Source of the DNA: Streptomyces flavofungini
Lineage (GTDB): Bacteria > Actinomycetota > Actinomycetes > Streptomycetales > Streptomycetaceae
Length of the DNA: 64,000 nt
Direction of reading: 5' to 3'
NCBI RefSeq assembly: GCF_030388665.1
Contig: NZ_CP128846.1
Coordinates: 3,512,001-3,576,000 of the forward strand
The notes under the pieces were generated by a model. The model made no database searches and had not been told where the DNA came from. It saw only the letters and a program-made list of their open reading frames with translations. Each line of letters begins with the position of its first letter. Within the stretch, counting starts at the first letter, position 1. The position numbers and the translations under genes were made by a program. Of this stretch, positions 18,288 to 26,483 are shown in pieces.

Positions 18288-19064
18288 TCAGGCGACCAGT
18301 TCGCCGAAGGACTCCTCCTGGTCACGGCCGAAGCTGAGGACCTCGTCCTCACGCAGCCGGCGGAGCGACCGCCAGATGCTGGACTTCACCGTGCCCACGC
18401 TGATGTCGAGGATGTCCGCGATCTCCGGGTCCGTGCGGCCCTCGTAGTAACGAAGGACCAGCATGGTGCGCTGGAGCTCGGGCAGCCGGGCCAGGGCCTG
18501 CCACAGCACGGCGCGCAGCTCGGTGCCGCGCATCGCGTCCGTGTCGCCCACCGTCTCCGGCAGTTCCTCGGTCGGGTACTCGTTGAGCTTGCGGCGGCGC
18601 CAGGCGCTGATGTGCAGGTTCGTCATCGTGCGCCGCAGGTAGCCGCCGACGGCGGCCTTGTCGCTGATCCTGTCCCAGGCGCGGTACGTGGAGAAGAGGG
18701 CGCTCTGCAGCAGGTCCTCGGCCTCGAACCGGTCACCGGTCAGGTGGTAGGCGGTGGCGTACAGGGAGGCGCGGCGCTCCTGGACGTACGCGGTGAACGC
18801 CGCTTCGGCGTCCTCGCTGACCGTCCGGGCCTGCGTCCGCTCCCCCGAGACCTCCCTGTACGCGGCTCCCCCGTGAGCTCCCCCGTCACCGCCGCCCTTG
18901 AGCGCGTCAACCACCGTCATGTAAGCGGTGTGCTGACGCCCGGTGCCGCGAGCGCACCCCCGCCCGCTCACGGCACCGGACTTCTCGTGCTTCTCAGAAC
19001 TCCGGTGGACGTCGTGCAGACGCGTGACAACTGCGCTTGAGCTGGTGCTGTGCAGCGTGTTCAT
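18288..19064 (-). CDS. sigQ: SigE-family ECF sigma factor SigQ
   Basis: A 258-residue ECF sigma factor. Region 2 (about 115-175) has YATAYHLTGDRFEAEDLLQS and the -10-recognition segment with WDRISDKAAVGGYLRRTM. Region 4 (about 205-250) has LPELQRTMLVLRYYEGRTDP and a helix-turn-helix SVGTVKSSIWRSLRRLRED. The roughly 95-residue N-terminal extension (MNTLHSTSSS...) is a known peculiarity of SigQ. The gene is divergent from afsQ1, the hallmark arrangement of the sigQ-afsQ1Q2 locus of S. coelicolor, where AfsQ1 is reported to activate sigQ. ATG 19064 has GGGGGG seven bases upstream. Confidence 0.93.
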   Translation of the reverse strand: MNTLHSTSSSAVVTRLHDVHRSSEKHEKSGAVSGRGCARGTGRQHTAYMTVVDALKGGGDGGAHGGAAYREVSGERTQARTVSEDAEAAFTAYVQERRASLYATAYHLTGDRFEAEDLLQSALFSTYRAWDRISDKAAVGGYLRRTMTNLHISAWRRRKLNEYPTEELPETVGDTDAMRGTELRAVLWQALARLPELQRTMLVLRYYEGRTDPEIADILDISVGTVKSSIWRSLRRLREDEVLSFGRDQEESFGELVA

Positions 19065-19135
19065 CTCGCGCCCCCCGTCGTGGAGTCTGGGATTTCCGTG
19101 TGACCAAAACTCTGCCCGGCCCACTTCATGGCGGT

Positions 19136-19151
19136 GTCCCCCGACTGTCAC
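19136..19151 (+). promoter_or_regulatory. Candidate AfsQ1-binding site between sigQ and afsQ1
   Basis: GTCCC-N6-GTCAC resembles the AfsQ1 consensus GTnAC-N6-GTnAC, with one mismatch in the first half. It lies in the divergent sigQ-afsQ1 gap, where AfsQ1 is known to act in S. coelicolor. The call rests on partial similarity and location. Confidence 0.4.
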
Positions 19152-19265
19152 AGGCCTGCAACAGGCCTCGTGGCACCGAAAGGGCTCCCCTTACTCGTGT
19201 GGGTGCGGTGTGAGACCCCGGCCAACAGTCGAACTGGGCCCGCACCATGGGACAGAATGACGTTT

Positions 19266-19943
19266 GTGCCTTCCCTGTTGCTGATCGAGGACGACGACGC
19301 CATCCGGACGGCCCTGGAGCTTTCGCTGACGCGCCAGGGTCACCGGGTGGCCACCGCTGCCACCGGCGAGGACGGTCTGAAGCTGCTCAGCGAGCAGCGC
19401 CCGGACCTGATCGTGCTGGATGTGATGCTGCCGGGCATCGACGGCTTCGAGGTGTGCCGTCGCATCCGGCGCACCGACCAGCTGCCGATCATCCTGCTGA
19501 CCGCGCGCAACGACGACATCGACGTGGTCGTGGGCCTGGAGTCCGGGGCCGACGACTATGTGGTGAAACCCGTGCAGGGGCGGGTGCTCGACGCTCGTAT
19601 CCGCGCCGTGCTGCGCCGTGGCGAGCGCGAGGCCAACGACGCGGCGACGTTCGGTTCGCTCGTGATCGACCGCGCGGCGATGACGGTGACGAAGAACGGC
19701 GAGGACCTGCAGCTGACGCCGACGGAGCTGCGGCTGCTCCTGGAGCTGAGCCGCAGGCCCGGGCAGGCGCTGTCGCGCCAGCAGCTGCTGCGTCTGGTGT
19801 GGGAGCACGACTACCTCGGCGACTCGCGGCTCGTCGACGCCTGCGTGCAGCGGCTGCGCGCGAAGGTGGAGGACGTGCCGTCCTCGCCGACGCTGATCCG
19901 TACGGTGCGCGGCGTGGGATACCGGCTGGACACGCCTCAGTGA
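19266..19943 (+). CDS. afsQ1: Response regulator AfsQ1 (OmpR family)
   Basis: A 225-residue OmpR-type regulator, the same length as S. coelicolor AfsQ1. The receiver has LLLIEDDDAIR, the phosphorylation aspartate in LIVLDVMLPGIDGF, and YVVKPVQGRVLDARIRAVLRR. The C-terminal winged helix has LTPTELRLLLELSRRPGQAL and the end IRTVRGVGYRLD. The GTG at 19266 gives the known N-terminus MPSLLLIEDD; earlier in-frame starts would extend into the promoter. AfsQ1 is known to influence antibiotic production and nitrogen metabolism, notably when glutamate is the nitrogen source. It overlaps afsQ2 by four bases. Confidence 0.97.
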   Translation: MPSLLLIEDDDAIRTALELSLTRQGHRVATAATGEDGLKLLSEQRPDLIVLDVMLPGIDGFEVCRRIRRTDQLPIILLTARNDDIDVVVGLESGADDYVVKPVQGRVLDARIRAVLRRGEREANDAATFGSLVIDRAAMTVTKNGEDLQLTPTELRLLLELSRRPGQALSRQQLLRLVWEHDYLGDSRLVDACVQRLRAKVEDVPSSPTLIRTVRGVGYRLDTPQ

Positions 19944-21547
19944 CCAAACCGCACGACAAGCTCCGCGGCCTTCCCGCGGCCCGCAAGGCGCTCCTGTCCG
20001 GCCTGCGCTTCACCAGTCTGCGGCTGCGCCTGGTCGTGGTGTTCGCGCTGGTGGCGCTGACCGCCGCCGTGTCCGCGTCCGGCATCGCGTACTGGCTGAA
20101 CCGCGAGGCCGTCCTGACGCGTGCGCAGGACGCGGCTCTGAAGGACTTCCGGCAGCAGTTGCAGACCCGCGCGGGCGCGCTGCCGCTGCACCCCACGCAG
20201 GACGAGCTGCAGGCCGCGGCCGGGCAGATGGCGAACAGCAGCCAGCGCTACAGCGTGCTCCTGATCAGCGAGAACGCCAGCGGCGACCAGGTGTACGGCT
20301 ACTCCGACCTGGACGCCTTCACGCTCGCCAAGGTGCCGAAGTCGCTGCGGGACGCCGTCAAGAAGGAGCAGTCGGTCTCCTCCGGCAACAAGAGCCCGTA
20401 CCACCTGTACTGGCAGCGGACCGTGGACCACGGCACGCCGTACCTGGTGGGCGGGGCGAAGGTGATCGGCGGCGGGCCGACGGGCTACATGCTCAAGTCG
20501 CTCGAACCGGAGGCCAAGGACCTGAGCTCGCTCGGCTGGTCCCTGGCCATCGCCACGGCGCTCGCGCTCGTCGGTTCGGCGCTGCTCGCGCAGGCCGCCG
20601 CGACGACCGTCCTGAAACCGGTGCACCGCCTCGGCGTGGCCGCGCGCAGGCTCGGCGAGGGCAAGCTGGACACGCGCCTTCGGGTGTCGGGCACGGACGA
20701 GCTCGCGGATCTGTCGCGTACGTTCAACCGCACCGCGGAGAACCTGGAGAAGAAGGTCGCGGACATGAGCGCCCGCGACGAGGCGAGCCGCCGCTTCGTG
20801 GCGGACATGTCACACGAGCTGCGCACCCCGCTGACCGCGATCACCGCCGTCACGGAGGTCCTCGAAGAGGAGCTGGACGCCGAGACCGGCTCCGTCGACC
20901 CGATGATCGAGCCCGCCGTCCGCCTCGTCGTCAGCGAGACCCGGCGCCTGAACGACCTGGTCGAGAACCTGATGGAGGTCACCCGCTTCGACGCGGGCAC
21001 CGCCCGCCTGGTCCTCGACGACGTCGACATCGCCGACCAGATCACCGCGTGCATCGACGCCCGCGCCTGGCTCGACGCCGTCGACCTGGACGCTGAGCGC
21101 GGCATCATGGCCCGCCTGGACCCGCGCCGCCTGGACGTGATCCTCGCCAACCTCATCGGCAACGCCCTCAAGCACGGCGGCTCCCCGGTGAAGGTGTCGG
21201 TGCGCCTCGACGGCGACAGCCTGGTCATCTCCGTGAAGGACGGCGGCCCCGGCATTCCCGAGGACGTACTGCCGCACGTCTTCGACCGGTTCTACAAGGC
21301 CAGCGCGTCCCGGCCGCGGTCGGAGGGCAGCGGGCTCGGGCTCTCCATCGCCCTGGAGAACGCGCACGTCCACGGCGGCGAGATCACCGCGGCCAACTCG
21401 TCGGACGGCGGCGCGGTGTTCACGCTGCGGCTGCCGCGGGACGCCTCGCCGCTGACGGCGGAGCCCGGTCCCGACCAGGAGGGCGAGGCGGACGCCGACG
21501 GGGAACGGGGCGAGGAGCGCTCCGAGGAAGGCAAGGAAGCGACATGA
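19940..21547 (+). CDS. afsQ2: Sensor histidine kinase AfsQ2
   Basis: A 535-residue sensor kinase. It has one membrane segment near 35-55, an extracytoplasmic sensing region (about 56-190), a second membrane segment (about 195-220), a HAMP domain (VLKPVHRLGVAARRLGEGKL), the H-box FVADMSHELRTPLTA (phosphorylated His), the N-box LANLIGNALKHGG, and the G-boxes KDGGPGIPEDVLPHVF and GSGLGLSIA. The acidic C-terminal tail (EGEADADGERGEERSEE) lies after the ATPase domain. It starts with GTG inside the afsQ1 stop (GTGA) and ends in an ATGA overlap with a lipoprotein gene, so three genes form one coupled operon. Confidence 0.97.
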   Translation: MTKPHDKLRGLPAARKALLSGLRFTSLRLRLVVVFALVALTAAVSASGIAYWLNREAVLTRAQDAALKDFRQQLQTRAGALPLHPTQDELQAAAGQMANSSQRYSVLLISENASGDQVYGYSDLDAFTLAKVPKSLRDAVKKEQSVSSGNKSPYHLYWQRTVDHGTPYLVGGAKVIGGGPTGYMLKSLEPEAKDLSSLGWSLAIATALALVGSALLAQAAATTVLKPVHRLGVAARRLGEGKLDTRLRVSGTDELADLSRTFNRTAENLEKKVADMSARDEASRRFVADMSHELRTPLTAITAVTEVLEEELDAETGSVDPMIEPAVRLVVSETRRLNDLVENLMEVTRFDAGTARLVLDDVDIADQITACIDARAWLDAVDLDAERGIMARLDPRRLDVILANLIGNALKHGGSPVKVSVRLDGDSLVISVKDGGPGIPEDVLPHVFDRFYKASASRPRSEGSGLGLSIALENAHVHGGEITAANSSDGGAVFTLRLPRDASPLTAEPGPDQEGEADADGERGEERSEEGKEAT

Positions 21548-22152
21548 CCAGGCGACGGCTGAGCGCCGCGGTTGCCACCGCCGTGCTCACCGCCACGCTG
21601 GCGGGCTGCGGCATCCGCTCCACGGAGGTGCCGACCGACTTCGGGGCCGCGCCCTCGCGGGTGCCGTGCGTGGCGTCGGGCCCGGACATCTCCGCGCGCG
21701 CCGAGTCCACCGGCGTACCCGTGCAGATCTTCCTGGTGTGCGCCTCGCAGCTGGTGGTCGTCGACCGGACGGTGCGGATCCCCACCGAGAAGGCGTCCAC
21801 GGACCGGGTCCGGATCGCGCAGGCGCTCCTGGACGAGCTGTCGGCACCGCCGTCCCAGGCCGCCAAGCAGGCCGGTTACGCCACCGACGTGCGCCGCGGC
21901 ATGACCGTCACCGGCCCCCAGCGCGGCGACCCGGACGAGGCGCTGCGGCTGAGCACCCGCCCGCAGAGCCTCTCCTCGCACGCGCTCGCGCAGATCGTGT
22001 GCACGTACGCGGACAGCGCGGCGTCGGACGGCGACGGCTCGGTCGTCCTCGGCGGCCCCGCCGGGACAGGGCTGAACCGCTACGAGTGCACCCAGGCCGT
22101 GCGGGCCCGCCCCGGCACGGTGTCGCCACCGTCACAGTCGCTGGATTCCTAG
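21544..22152 (+). CDS. Lipoprotein of the afsQ operon
   Basis: A 202-residue lipoprotein with signal peptide and lipobox TLAGC at Cys22. The mature part has no recognised catalytic motif; segments such as VQIFLVCASQLVVVDRTVRI and ALLDELSAPPSQAAKQAGYATD suggest a compact extracytoplasmic domain of the GerMN type, but this is weak. The gene overlaps afsQ2 by four bases, so it is co-translated with the kinase. The same order occurs in S. coelicolor. A role in presenting or limiting the AfsQ2 signal is plausible but only inferred from operon position. Confidence 0.85.
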   Translation: MTRRRLSAAVATAVLTATLAGCGIRSTEVPTDFGAAPSRVPCVASGPDISARAESTGVPVQIFLVCASQLVVVDRTVRIPTEKASTDRVRIAQALLDELSAPPSQAAKQAGYATDVRRGMTVTGPQRGDPDEALRLSTRPQSLSSHALAQIVCTYADSAASDGDGSVVLGGPAGTGLNRYECTQAVRARPGTVSPPSQSLDS

Positions 22153-22262
22153 CGTCCGTCCGGGCGGTCCTGTCCTGAGGGGCCGGGGGCCGTCCCGCCC
22201 CCGTGCGCAGGAGTCCGGGCGGCTGCGGAACCGATCCCGCCGCCCGGGGCGTCTTGGGGGGC

Positions 22263-22814
22263 GTGCGTCAAGGCTCGGGCGGGCGCGGTGCCGCCATTCG
22301 CTTTCGCGCGGCGGGAGGGGTTCTCCTCGCCGCGCATCTCCTGGTCGTCGCGTGGATCACGCTGCGCCCGCTGGACGTGCCCTGGGTGAGCGCCGCGAAC
22401 CTGGAGCCGCTGGCCGGCATCAAGGCGGACCTGGCGCGCGGCCCGGAGCAGGCGGCCCGGCAGATCGGCGGGGCGCTGCTGCTGCTCGCGCCGCTCGGGG
22501 TGCTGCTCCCGCTGGTCGGGGGGCGGCTCGACGTCTCGCGCCTGGCGTCCCTGGCCCGCACGGTCGCGGCGGGCGCCCTGCTGTCGCTGGGCATCGAGCT
22601 GTTGCAGACCGGGGTGCCGGGTCAGGTCGTCGACGTCGACTCGCTGCTCCTGAACACACTGGGCGTGGCGCTCGCCCATGTCGCCGTGGTGCCCGCGGCG
22701 CGGGCCCGGCTGCGCAGGCGCCGCTCCTCCGCGCGGCCCCGTGCGGCCCGCCTCAGGGAGGATGCCCCTCAGGGGGCGACCCCGAAGATTCCCAGGGTCG
22801 GCATCGCTCCGTAG
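22263..22814 (+). CDS. VanZ-like family membrane protein
   Basis: A 183-residue protein with about four membrane helices and the VanZ family pattern: WITLRPLD near the first helix, GALLLLAPLGVLLPLV, and ALLSLGIELLQTGVPGQVVDVDSLLLNTLG near the end. VanZ itself gives low-level teicoplanin resistance, but most family members have no known function. The last 30 residues are basic and cytoplasmic. GTG 22263 is the preferred start because the encoded RQGSGGRGAAIRFRAAGG is natural for the family; the frame remains open upstream to 22203, so the start is uncertain. It follows the afsQ lipoprotein by 110 bp. Confidence 0.82.
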   Translation: MRQGSGGRGAAIRFRAAGGVLLAAHLLVVAWITLRPLDVPWVSAANLEPLAGIKADLARGPEQAARQIGGALLLLAPLGVLLPLVGGRLDVSRLASLARTVAAGALLSLGIELLQTGVPGQVVDVDSLLLNTLGVALAHVAVVPAARARLRRRRSSARPRAARLREDAPQGATPKIPRVGIAP

Positions 22815-22918
22815 CGTGACGCTTTGCCCGTTTCACGGACCTACCGTGGGGTGTATCGAGGCGACGACAAGCCGAAGCCTCCCGCCCCGCATCCGACCAC
22901 GGTCCACGAGGAGCCCCC

Positions 22919-23119
22919 ATGTCCGCCCTTGTCCGCCCCACCGACGGCCGCATGATCGGCGGCGTGTGCGCTGCCATCGCCCGCCGCTTCGGCTGGTCCG
23001 CCACGACCGTGCGCGTCGCGTTCGTGCTGTCCTGCCTGCTGCCAGGACCGCAGTTCCTGCTCTACATCGCCCTGTGGATCGTGTTCCCGAGCGAGAACAA
23101 GGCGAAGACTGCCTGGTGA
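22919..23119 (+). CDS. PspC-domain small membrane protein
   Basis: A 66-residue protein made of one PspC domain: RPTDGRMIGGVCAAIARRFG at the N-terminus, then VRVAFVLSCLLPGPQFLLYI as the membrane part, and the typical end ALWIVFPSE. PspC-type proteins sense or respond to membrane stress in other bacteria; in actinobacteria many stand alone like this one. GAGGAG lies eight bases before ATG 22919. A bidirectional terminator separates it from the convergent next gene. Confidence 0.88.
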   Translation: MSALVRPTDGRMIGGVCAAIARRFGWSATTVRVAFVLSCLLPGPQFLLYIALWIVFPSENKAKTAW

Positions 23120-23180
23120 CGGCGGCAGCCGTCCGGTACGCCACCCGCGTACGGCACGGACAGGACCCGCGCAGGGCGAC

Positions 23181-23208
23181 GGGGCGCACCCCGAGAAGGG
23201 TGCGCCCC
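23181..23208. terminator. Bidirectional hairpin terminator
   Basis: GGGGCGCACC(C) pairs with (G)GGTGCGCCCC around a short loop, giving a stem of ten to eleven pairs between the convergent PspC gene and the secreted repeat protein gene. Confidence 0.85.
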
Positions 23209-23233
23209 GTCGTGTGTGTGCCGGTGGTCCGGG

Positions 23234-23722
23234 TCAGCCGAGCGGCAGGCCCTGGACCGGGAGGCTGCCGAGCGGCAGGCCCTGGGTGGGCAGCGCGCTC
23301 GTGGGCAGGGCGTTCGTGGGCAGCGCGCCGGTCACCGTGTCGGTGGGGAGGGCGTTGGTGCCCAGGCCCTGGGCGACGGGGACGCCGCCGAGCAGGCCCT
23401 TGACCGGGTCGGCGGGCTTCGGCGCGGCCTTGGTGGCGAGCGCGCGGTCGGCCGCGCCGTCGCCGAGCGGGAGGAGCTTGTCGGTGGTGGGCTGGGCGGA
23501 CTTCAGGCCGCTCTGGAGGGCGCTGTGTCCGGCGGCCAGGGCCTCGGGGGCCCCGTCGGGCAGGCTCTGGGCGGTCTCCTCCAGCGGCAGCGTCGAGGCG
23601 ACCGTGCCCAGGACGCCCACGGCGTCCGGTCCGGCCGCGGCGCTCGCGGCACCGGCGCCCGTGGCGGCGAAGGCGGCACCGAGGGCGGCGACACCGAGGG
23701 TCTTGACGGCAGACTGCTTCAT
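23234..23722 (-). CDS. Secreted protein with xALPT-type C-terminal repeats
   Basis: A 162-residue secreted protein of unknown function. It has a signal peptide (about 1-30, ending AASAAA), a helical middle part (LEETAQSLPDGAPEALAAGH, HSALQSGLKSAQ), and a C-terminal third built of short repeats. GALPTNALPTSALPTQGLPL is followed by two LPxQGLPLG-like units. No cysteine or sorting signal is visible. Overall style matches the secreted protein at 11425-11871, which also has an Ala/Gly/Pro-rich mature part. ATG 23722 has AAGGA about ten bases upstream. The repeats may mediate wall binding, but that is a guess. Confidence 0.7.
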   Translation of the reverse strand: MKQSAVKTLGVAALGAAFAATGAGAASAAAGPDAVGVLGTVASTLPLEETAQSLPDGAPEALAAGHSALQSGLKSAQPTTDKLLPLGDGAADRALATKAAPKPADPVKGLLGGVPVAQGLGTNALPTDTVTGALPTNALPTSALPTQGLPLGSLPVQGLPLG

Positions 23723-23804
23723 GTTGAATGCGTCCTTGATGACGGGGGCGTTGAGCGGGGCTCGACGGTAAGCACCCGCTGGTACAGCCCGCAAACAGTC
23801 AAAA

Positions 23805-23832
23805 GCGGCCGGGAGTTACTGCTCCCGACCGC
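23805..23832 (-). terminator. Hairpin terminator after the adenosine deaminase gene
   Basis: GCGGCCGGGAG pairs with CTCCCGACCGC (one G-T type mismatch) around a short loop, followed on the minus strand by TTTT. It lies 22 bp after the add stop codon. Confidence 0.85.
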
Positions 23833-23854
23833 CGTGTTGACGTACAAAATCCGC

Positions 23855-25060
23855 TTAGCTGTCGGCGGACCCGCTGGTCGAGACCGTCTGGCGGAAGAGC
23901 CACTCGGACTTCAGCTCGGCGTAGCCGGGCTTGATGACGTCATTGATCATGGCGAGGCGTTCGTCGAAAGGAATGAACGCCGACTTCATCGCATTGACGG
24001 TGAACCACTGCATGTCGTCGAGCGTGTAGCCGAAGGTGCCGACCAGGTGCTCGAACTCGCGGCTCATGCTGGTGCCGGACATCAGGCGGTTGTCGGTGTT
24101 GACGGTCGCCCGGAAGTGCAGCTTGCGGAGCAGGCCGATGGGGTGCTCGGCGTACGAGGTCGCGGCGCCGGTCTGCAGGTTCGAGCTGGGGCACAGCTCC
24201 AGCGGGATCCGCTTGTCGCGGACGTAGGAGGCGAGGCGGCCGAGCTGGACCGTGCCGTCGTCGGCGACCTCGATGTCGTCGATGATGCGCACGCCGTGAC
24301 CGAGCCGGTCGGCGCCGCACCACTGCAGGGCCTGCCAGATCGACGGCAGGCCGAAGGCCTCGCCCGCGTGGATCGTGAAGTGGTTGTTCTCCCGCTTCAG
24401 GTACTCGAACGCGTCCAGGTGGCGGGTGGGAGGGAAGCCGGCCTCGGCGCCCGCGATGTCGAAGCCGACCACTCCGCTCCGGGGGCCGGGGCCGCGGTAG
24501 CGGTTGGCGAGTTCGGCGATCTCCAGGGCGCGGGCGGCGTGCCGCATGGCGGTGAGGAGCGCGCCGACGCGGATGCGGTGGCCGTTCGCCTTGGCGCGGC
24601 GCTCGCCCTCGCGGAAGCCGTCGTTCACGGCCTCGACGACCTCTTCGAGGCTGAGGCCGCCCTCCAGGTGCTGCTCGGGGGCGTAGCGGATCTCGGCGTA
24701 GACGACGCCGTCCTCGGCCAGGTCCTCGGCGCACTCGGCGGCGACGCGGAACAGGGCGTCGCGGGTCTGCATGACGGCGCAGGTGTGGGCGAACGTCTCC
24801 AAGTACCGCTCCAGGGAGCCGGAGTCGGCCGCGTCGCGGAACCAGACGCCGAGCTTGTCGGGGTCGGTCTCGGGGAGTCCCTCGTAGCCGCATCCGCGGG
24901 CCAGCTCGACGATGGTGCCGGGGCGCAGGCCGCCGTCGAGGTGATCGTGGAGGAGGACCTTCGGGGCGCGGCGGATCTGCTCCGAGTCAGGGGTGCCGGG
25001 GTGGCCCGGGCGCCCCGGGCGGCCGCTCGCTGCGCTGATCTTGCTGGTCTGGCTCGTCAT
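23855..25060 (-). CDS. add: Adenosine deaminase
   Basis: A 401-residue zinc enzyme converting adenosine and deoxyadenosine to inosine and deoxyinosine. Metal and catalytic motifs are HDHLDGG (zinc histidines), the HAGEAFG histidine-glutamate, GHGVRI, and [14 protein letters not shown] where the second aspartate is replaced by Asn in the D-D/N pair as in other actinobacterial enzymes. The first 28 residues are a Gly/Pro-rich extension. The -10-like TAGAGT (25072-25067) ends six bases before the ATG, and no ribosome site fits, so the message is probably leaderless. A perfect CTACGCGCGTAG operator sits four bases upstream of that -10 box, expected to repress. Confidence 0.95.
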   Translation of the reverse strand: MTSQTSKISAASGRPGRPGHPGTPDSEQIRRAPKVLLHDHLDGGLRPGTIVELARGCGYEGLPETDPDKLGVWFRDAADSGSLERYLETFAHTCAVMQTRDALFRVAAECAEDLAEDGVVYAEIRYAPEQHLEGGLSLEEVVEAVNDGFREGERRAKANGHRIRVGALLTAMRHAARALEIAELANRYRGPGPRSGVVGFDIAGAEAGFPPTRHLDAFEYLKRENNHFTIHAGEAFGLPSIWQALQWCGADRLGHGVRIIDDIEVADDGTVQLGRLASYVRDKRIPLELCPSSNLQTGAATSYAEHPIGLLRKLHFRATVNTDNRLMSGTSMSREFEHLVGTFGYTLDDMQWFTVNAMKSAFIPFDERLAMINDVIKPGYAELKSEWLFRQTVSTSGSADS

Positions 25061-25076
25061 TTCCGCACTCTAACTC

Positions 25077-25088
25077 CTACGCGCGTAG
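25077..25088. promoter_or_regulatory. Palindromic operator CTACGCGCGTAG in front of add
   Basis: Identical to the palindrome before deoC. It sits 16 bp before the add start and in the spacer just upstream of the -10-like TAGAGT, a classic repressor position. Confidence 0.8.
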
Positions 25089-25163
25089 AACTCACTGGGT
25101 CGATATGTAACAGTGACCCTGCGGACAGGTGGCATACACCATGACTTCTGACACTGTTCTGCC

Positions 25164-25925
25164 ATGGCACAGCAAGCGACGTCCCGTCCCGTGCGTACGG
25201 CCAGGCTCGGGCGTGTGGTCGGCACGCGCCCCTCGACGACGAGCGCGGTGGCGCTGCTCCTTCCCGGTGGCCACGAGACGTCCGCCCGCAAGCCGTCCCC
25301 CTTCGCCGCCGCGGCGATACGTTCCCTCGGGCGGCACCTCTCGCGGGCCGGGCAGGCCGACGGGCTCGCGGCGCACGTCGTGCACTACCGGGTCGGCGGC
25401 TGGAACGGCGCGGAGGCGCAGCTCGCGCGGGACGCCGAGTGGGCGGCCGACGAGGTCGTCCGCCGTTACGGCGACGTGCCCGTGTGTCTCGTCGGCGTCG
25501 ACATGGGCGGCCGCGCGGCGCTCCGGGCCGCCGCGCACACCGCCGTCAACTCCGTTCTCGCGCTGGCGCCTTGGCTGCCCGAGGACGATGTGGCCGCGCC
25601 GCCGGAGCCGGTGAAGCAGCTTGCCGGGCGGCAGGTGATGATCGTGCACGGCACCAATGACGAGCGGACCGACCCCGAGTTGTCGTTCCGGCTCGCCGAG
25701 CGGGCCAAGAAGGCGAACCGGGACGTGTGCCGGTTCGAGGTGCACTCGGACGGCCACCGGCTCAGTCAGCATCACGATGAGGTGCGGGCGTTGGCCGCGA
25801 ACTTCGTGCGGGGGGCGCTCTTCGGGCATCGGTACGCCCGGCCGGTCGAGGACGCGCTGGCCGCGCCGCCGCCGCTGGGGTTACGGATGCCGTTGGCTTC
25901 CGGCTTCGGCAGGACGCTGCGCTGA
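25164..25925 (+). CDS. Alpha/beta hydrolase-fold protein with Asp in place of the nucleophile Ser
   Basis: A 253-residue cytoplasmic alpha/beta hydrolase-like protein. The nucleophile elbow reads LVGVDMGGRAAL, so the usual GxSxG serine is aspartate, as in epoxide hydrolases and haloalkane dehalogenases. Other elements are the oxyanion-like LLLPGGHETS, an acid candidate in VHGTNDERTDPELS, and histidine in SDGHRLSQHH. The whole does not match the cap-domain architecture of epoxide hydrolases, so the activity is open. Codon 239 is TTA (25878-25880), making full-length synthesis dependent on bldA. The gene is divergent from add and its start lies 103 bp away, so the operator there could affect it too. 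Confidence 0.75.
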   Translation: MAQQATSRPVRTARLGRVVGTRPSTTSAVALLLPGGHETSARKPSPFAAAAIRSLGRHLSRAGQADGLAAHVVHYRVGGWNGAEAQLARDAEWAADEVVRRYGDVPVCLVGVDMGGRAALRAAAHTAVNSVLALAPWLPEDDVAAPPEPVKQLAGRQVMIVHGTNDERTDPELSFRLAERAKKANRDVCRFEVHSDGHRLSQHHDEVRALAANFVRGALFGHRYARPVEDALAAPPPLGLRMPLASGFGRTLR

Positions 25926-26078
25926 GTCGGCGTACCGCCCTGCGGAGGGACCCGTTCCCCTCAGCGGGTCGGCCTGCCGGACCGGCCCCTGGGCGTCGGT
26001 GACGGTGGCGGGCTGGGCCGAACCGGCCCGGGCGGGCCCGAGGTCCGGCGGGCGCGGGAGGAGTTCCGGGACCCACCG

Positions 26079-26483
26079 ATGAGTTCCGCGGGCGCGGGCG
26101 GTCCCCCTAACGTGGCAGTCTCCCAAGCACATTCGCCGAACCTGCTGGTCATGAGCGGGCCCGTCCGTGAGGGCGACATACCCCGCCTCGTCGCCGACCT
26201 GCGCGCCGTCGTGGTCGCGTCCGGCGCCGCCGAGGTGATCTGCGACGTGGGCGGCGTGACCACCGCCGACCTCGTGACCGTGGAGGCGGTGGCGCGGCTC
26301 GGACTGGCCGCCCGCAGGGCGGGGACGGGGCTGCGGCTGCGCGACCCGACCCCGGCCCTGTGGGCGCTGCTCCGGCTCGTCGGCCTCGCGGAGCTATGCG
26401 TCGAGGTGGAGGGGGACCCCGAAGAGCGGGAACCACCGCTGGGTGTCGAGGAAGCAGTGGAATCCGGCGACGCGGCCCGCTGA
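26079..26483 (+). CDS. STAS-domain protein
   Basis: A 134-residue protein whose core (about 20-110) follows the STAS fold: LLVMSGPVREGDIPRLVADL, then EVICDVGGVTTADLVTVEAVARL in the place of the anti-sigma-antagonist serine loop (here TTADL rather than a clear DSSG), then AGTGLRLRDPTPALWALLRLVGL. Proteins of this type can antagonise anti-sigma factors. The last 28 codons overlap, on the opposite strand, the end of the sigma factor gene (90 bp shared). The ATG at 26079 has only a distant GGGAGGAG; GTG 26110 is out of frame, so the start is moderately uncertain. Confidence 0.7.
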   Translation: MSSAGAGGPPNVAVSQAHSPNLLVMSGPVREGDIPRLVADLRAVVVASGAAEVICDVGGVTTADLVTVEAVARLGLAARRAGTGLRLRDPTPALWALLRLVGLAELCVEVEGDPEEREPPLGVEEAVESGDAAR

